Assembly (NCBI RefSeq): GCF_000974485.1 | Contig: NZ_BBOM01000005.1 | Span: 62,001-126,000 of the forward strand | Source of the DNA: Streptomyces sp. NBRC 109706 | GTDB taxonomy: Bacteria; Actinomycetota; Actinomycetes; Streptomycetales; Streptomycetaceae | Direction of reading: 5' to 3' | DNA: 64,000 nt | Shown: positions 62,328 to 64,000 of the stretch, piece by piece | How positions within the stretch are numbered: the stretch's first letter is position 1 | How the letters are laid out: each line of letters begins with the position of its first letter | Notes under the pieces: generated by a model | Databases searched by the model: none | Told to the model about the DNA's origin: nothing | What the model saw: only the letters and a program-made list of their open reading frames with translations | Program-made: the position numbers and the translations under genes

Positions 62328-64000
62328 TCACTCCTCACTGCCGGTGCTGAAGGTGAAGTCGTCCAGGTTGTACGAGCCTCCCGTGAAGGCGAGGTAGAGC
62401 GTCACGGTCCCGGACGGCTGGTTGGACAGCGTGGTGCTGACGTCCTCGTAGGTCTCCCAGCCGCCGGTGTCACCCACCTCGACGGTGCCGAGCAGTTCGC
62501 CGTCGGGGGCGTCCGCGCGGACCTCGATGGTGCCGCCGCCGCCCTGGGAGGCGACCCGTGCGGTGAACTCCTGGGCGTTGCCCAGCTGGTAGGGCTCGAA
62601 GGCGATCCAGTCGCCCGCGTCGATGAACGCGACCGCGTTGCCGCCGTGGGCCCCGGCCTGGCTCTCCACCTCGACGCCGGAGGAATCGCTGAAGTGCTCG
62701 GCCTGGCGCTGCTTGGTCTGGGAGACGACCTGGTCGCTCCCGGTCAGCGGCGGCGCGTCACCGGCGCCCGAGTCGGTGTACTCGGCGTTCCAGACCCCGA
62801 AGATGTTGGCGTTGGGGTCGTGTTCACCGTCGGCCAGCGTCTGCAGCGTGCCGGAGCAGCCGGTGGTGGAGGTCTGCGGGTGGCCGTGCGAGTCGTGGCC
62901 CAGGATGAAGGTCACGGTGACGTTGTCGCAGTTGATCTCCGCGTCCTCGGCGTCGGTGACCTCCACCTCGAAGGGCACCGCGTCGCCGAAGTCGACCAGG
63001 GCGCCGTTGCCCGGCAGCACGATGTTGACCTGGGGCGCGCTGTTGCCGACCGCGATCTGGACTGAGGCGCCGCCGGTGGCCCCGGAGGGGTTGGTCACCG
63101 TCAGTTCGGCGGTGTAGGTGCCGGTCTCCGTGTAGGTGTGGGTCGGGTTCGCCTCGTCCGAGGTGGCGCCGTCGCCGAAGTCCCACGCGTAGCTGAGGTC
63201 TGCGCCGCCGGGGTCGCGGCTGCCCTCGGAGCTGAAGTTGACCTCCAGCGGGGCGGGTCCTGAGTTCACGTCGGCCGATGCCTCGGCGATGGGCGACTGG
63301 ACGCCGCTGGTGTACTCGATGCGGTACAGGGCGCTGTTCTCGTCGCCGGAGAACCAGCCCAGGCCGTAGTCGAGCACATAGAGCGCGCCGTCCGGGCCGA
63401 AGGCGCTGTCCATGACCTGGGTGCCTTCCCAGAGGAAGTCATGGATGCCGTCGACGTTCCCGCTGCCGTCCATCTCGACGGCTTTGATCCACTGGCGGCC
63501 GAACTCGGTGGCGAAGAACGTGCCGTCCATGGACTCGGGGAACTTCACGGCCGAGTCGAGGTTCGGGTCGTAGTTGTAGACCGGTCCCGCCATGGGCGAT
63601 TCGGAGCCGCCGCCGAACTCCGGCACCGAGTTGCCGTCGTAGGGGATCCAGGCGGGCTGGGCCGGCGGCACCTCGGTCAGGCCCGTGTTGTTGCGCGAGT
63701 CGTTGACCGGGGCCGAGCAGTCGAAGGCGCTGCCGGAGCTGCCGCTGCCGAAGTCGTAGTCGATATAGGGCTGGTTGTCGCCGATGCAGTAGGGCCAGCC
63801 GAAGTTGCCGGGCTCGGTGATCCGGTTGAACTCCACCAGTCCGCCGGGCCCTCGGCCCGGGTCGGCGGTGCCGGCGTCGGGGCCGTAGTCGCCGACGTAG
63901 ACGACGCCGGTGGCCTTGTCCACGCTCATCCGGAACGGGTTGCGGAAGCCCATCGCGTAGATCTCGTCGCGGGCGCCTTCGGTGCCGGGCGCGAAGAGGT
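62328..64000 (-). CDS. Secreted PQQ-type sugar dehydrogenase with PKD and CBM6 domains (partial)
   Basis: The frame continues beyond the right edge, so the N-terminus is missing; about 556 residues are visible. First the C-terminal part of a glucose/sorbosone-dehydrogenase propeller (MGFRNPFRMSVDKATG, VGDYGPDAG, GNFGWPYCIGDNQPY). Then a PKD domain (LSYAWDFGDGATSDE), an Ig-like segment with two cysteines, and a CBM6 module (IDAGDWIAFEPYQLG, YLAFTGGSYNLDDF). It would oxidise a sugar outside the cell. Operonic with the ThuA gene. Confidence 0.9.
   Translation of the reverse strand, partial: LFAPGTEGARDEIYAMGFRNPFRMSVDKATGVVYVGDYGPDAGTADPGRGPGGLVEFNRITEPGNFGWPYCIGDNQPYIDYDFGSGSSGSAFDCSAPVNDSRNNTGLTEVPPAQPAWIPYDGNSVPEFGGGSESPMAGPVYNYDPNLDSAVKFPESMDGTFFATEFGRQWIKAVEMDGSGNVDGIHDFLWEGTQVMDSAFGPDGALYVLDYGLGWFSGDENSALYRIEYTSGVQSPIAEASADVNSGPAPLEVNFSSEGSRDPGGADLSYAWDFGDGATSDEANPTHTYTETGTYTAELTVTNPSGATGGASVQIAVGNSAPQVNIVLPGNGALVDFGDAVPFEVEVTDAEDAEINCDNVTVTFILGHDSHGHPQTSTTGCSGTLQTLADGEHDPNANIFGVWNAEYTDSGAGDAPPLTGSDQVVSQTKQRQAEHFSDSSGVEVESQAGAHGGNAVAFIDAGDWIAFEPYQLGNAQEFTARVASQGGGGTIEVRADAPDGELLGTVEVGDTGGWETYEDVSTTLSNQPSGTVTLYLAFTGGSYNLDDFTFSTGSEE

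Overview
The window is high-GC actinomycete DNA, almost certainly from Streptomyces or a close relative. Codon use is strongly GC-biased at third positions, GTG starts are frequent, a dnaG gene sits beside a HrdA-like principal-type sigma factor, and a nitrate/nitrite assimilation block lies nearby. I see no rRNA, tRNA, CRISPR array, transposase, phage gene or PKS/NRPS gene.

Region 1 (1-11.8 kb) holds accessory metabolism and regulation: the end of a FadR-type GntR regulator, a LysE exporter, a 2OG-Fe(II) oxygenase, a very large secreted subtilase divergent from a TrmB/LuxR-type regulator, a histidine kinase/response regulator pair, a methyltransferase, and an ArsR-MFS operon with a clear palindromic operator. 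Region 2 (12-16.9 kb) has a KhtTU-like cation/proton antiporter pair, an ArsR-SRPBCC fusion, an orphan FGGY sugar kinase and a tandem-repeat spacer. Region 3 (16.9-28.3 kb) has hrdA, dnaG, a PoxB-like TPP enzyme, a CaiB-type CoA transferase, an Acg-like nitroreductase, a ferredoxin reductase and dgt.

Region 4 (27.5-42.7 kb) is dominated by nitrogen assimilation: a CbiX-type chelatase for siroheme, nitrate reductase narB divergent from it, then (after lipid, acetyltransferase and regulator genes) an FAD reductase, nirB and nirD. A textbook-spaced GlnR box lies in front of the reductase. A chromosomal aminoglycoside 2'-N-acetyltransferase homologue is divergent from this operon. Region 5 (42.7-48 kb) has a GH65 phosphorylase/HAD phosphatase pair followed by 1.35 kb of inverted arrays of about 60-bp G-rich repeats. 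A second smaller copy of the same repeat family lies upstream of dgt.

Region 6 (48-53.2 kb) holds a secreted GH43 arabinanase with a CRP-like site, a DedA protein, a second two-component system, and a MarR regulator divergent from a small membrane protein with twin operators. Region 7 (53.2-64 kb) is the most intriguing: a tightly coupled seven-gene operon of Ebo type (myo-inositol-phosphate synthase, UbiA-like prenyltransferase, two TIM-barrel isomerase-like proteins, EboA, a TatD-like hydrolase, an alkaline-phosphatase-superfamily enzyme). Upstream and on the same strand is a secreted pair: a PQQ-type sugar dehydrogenase with PKD and CBM6 domains, and a ThuA protein carrying two nearly identical 3-keto-disaccharide-hydrolase-type domains. 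Together these suggest a pathway that builds or modifies a cyclitol- or sugar-derived metabolite of unknown structure.
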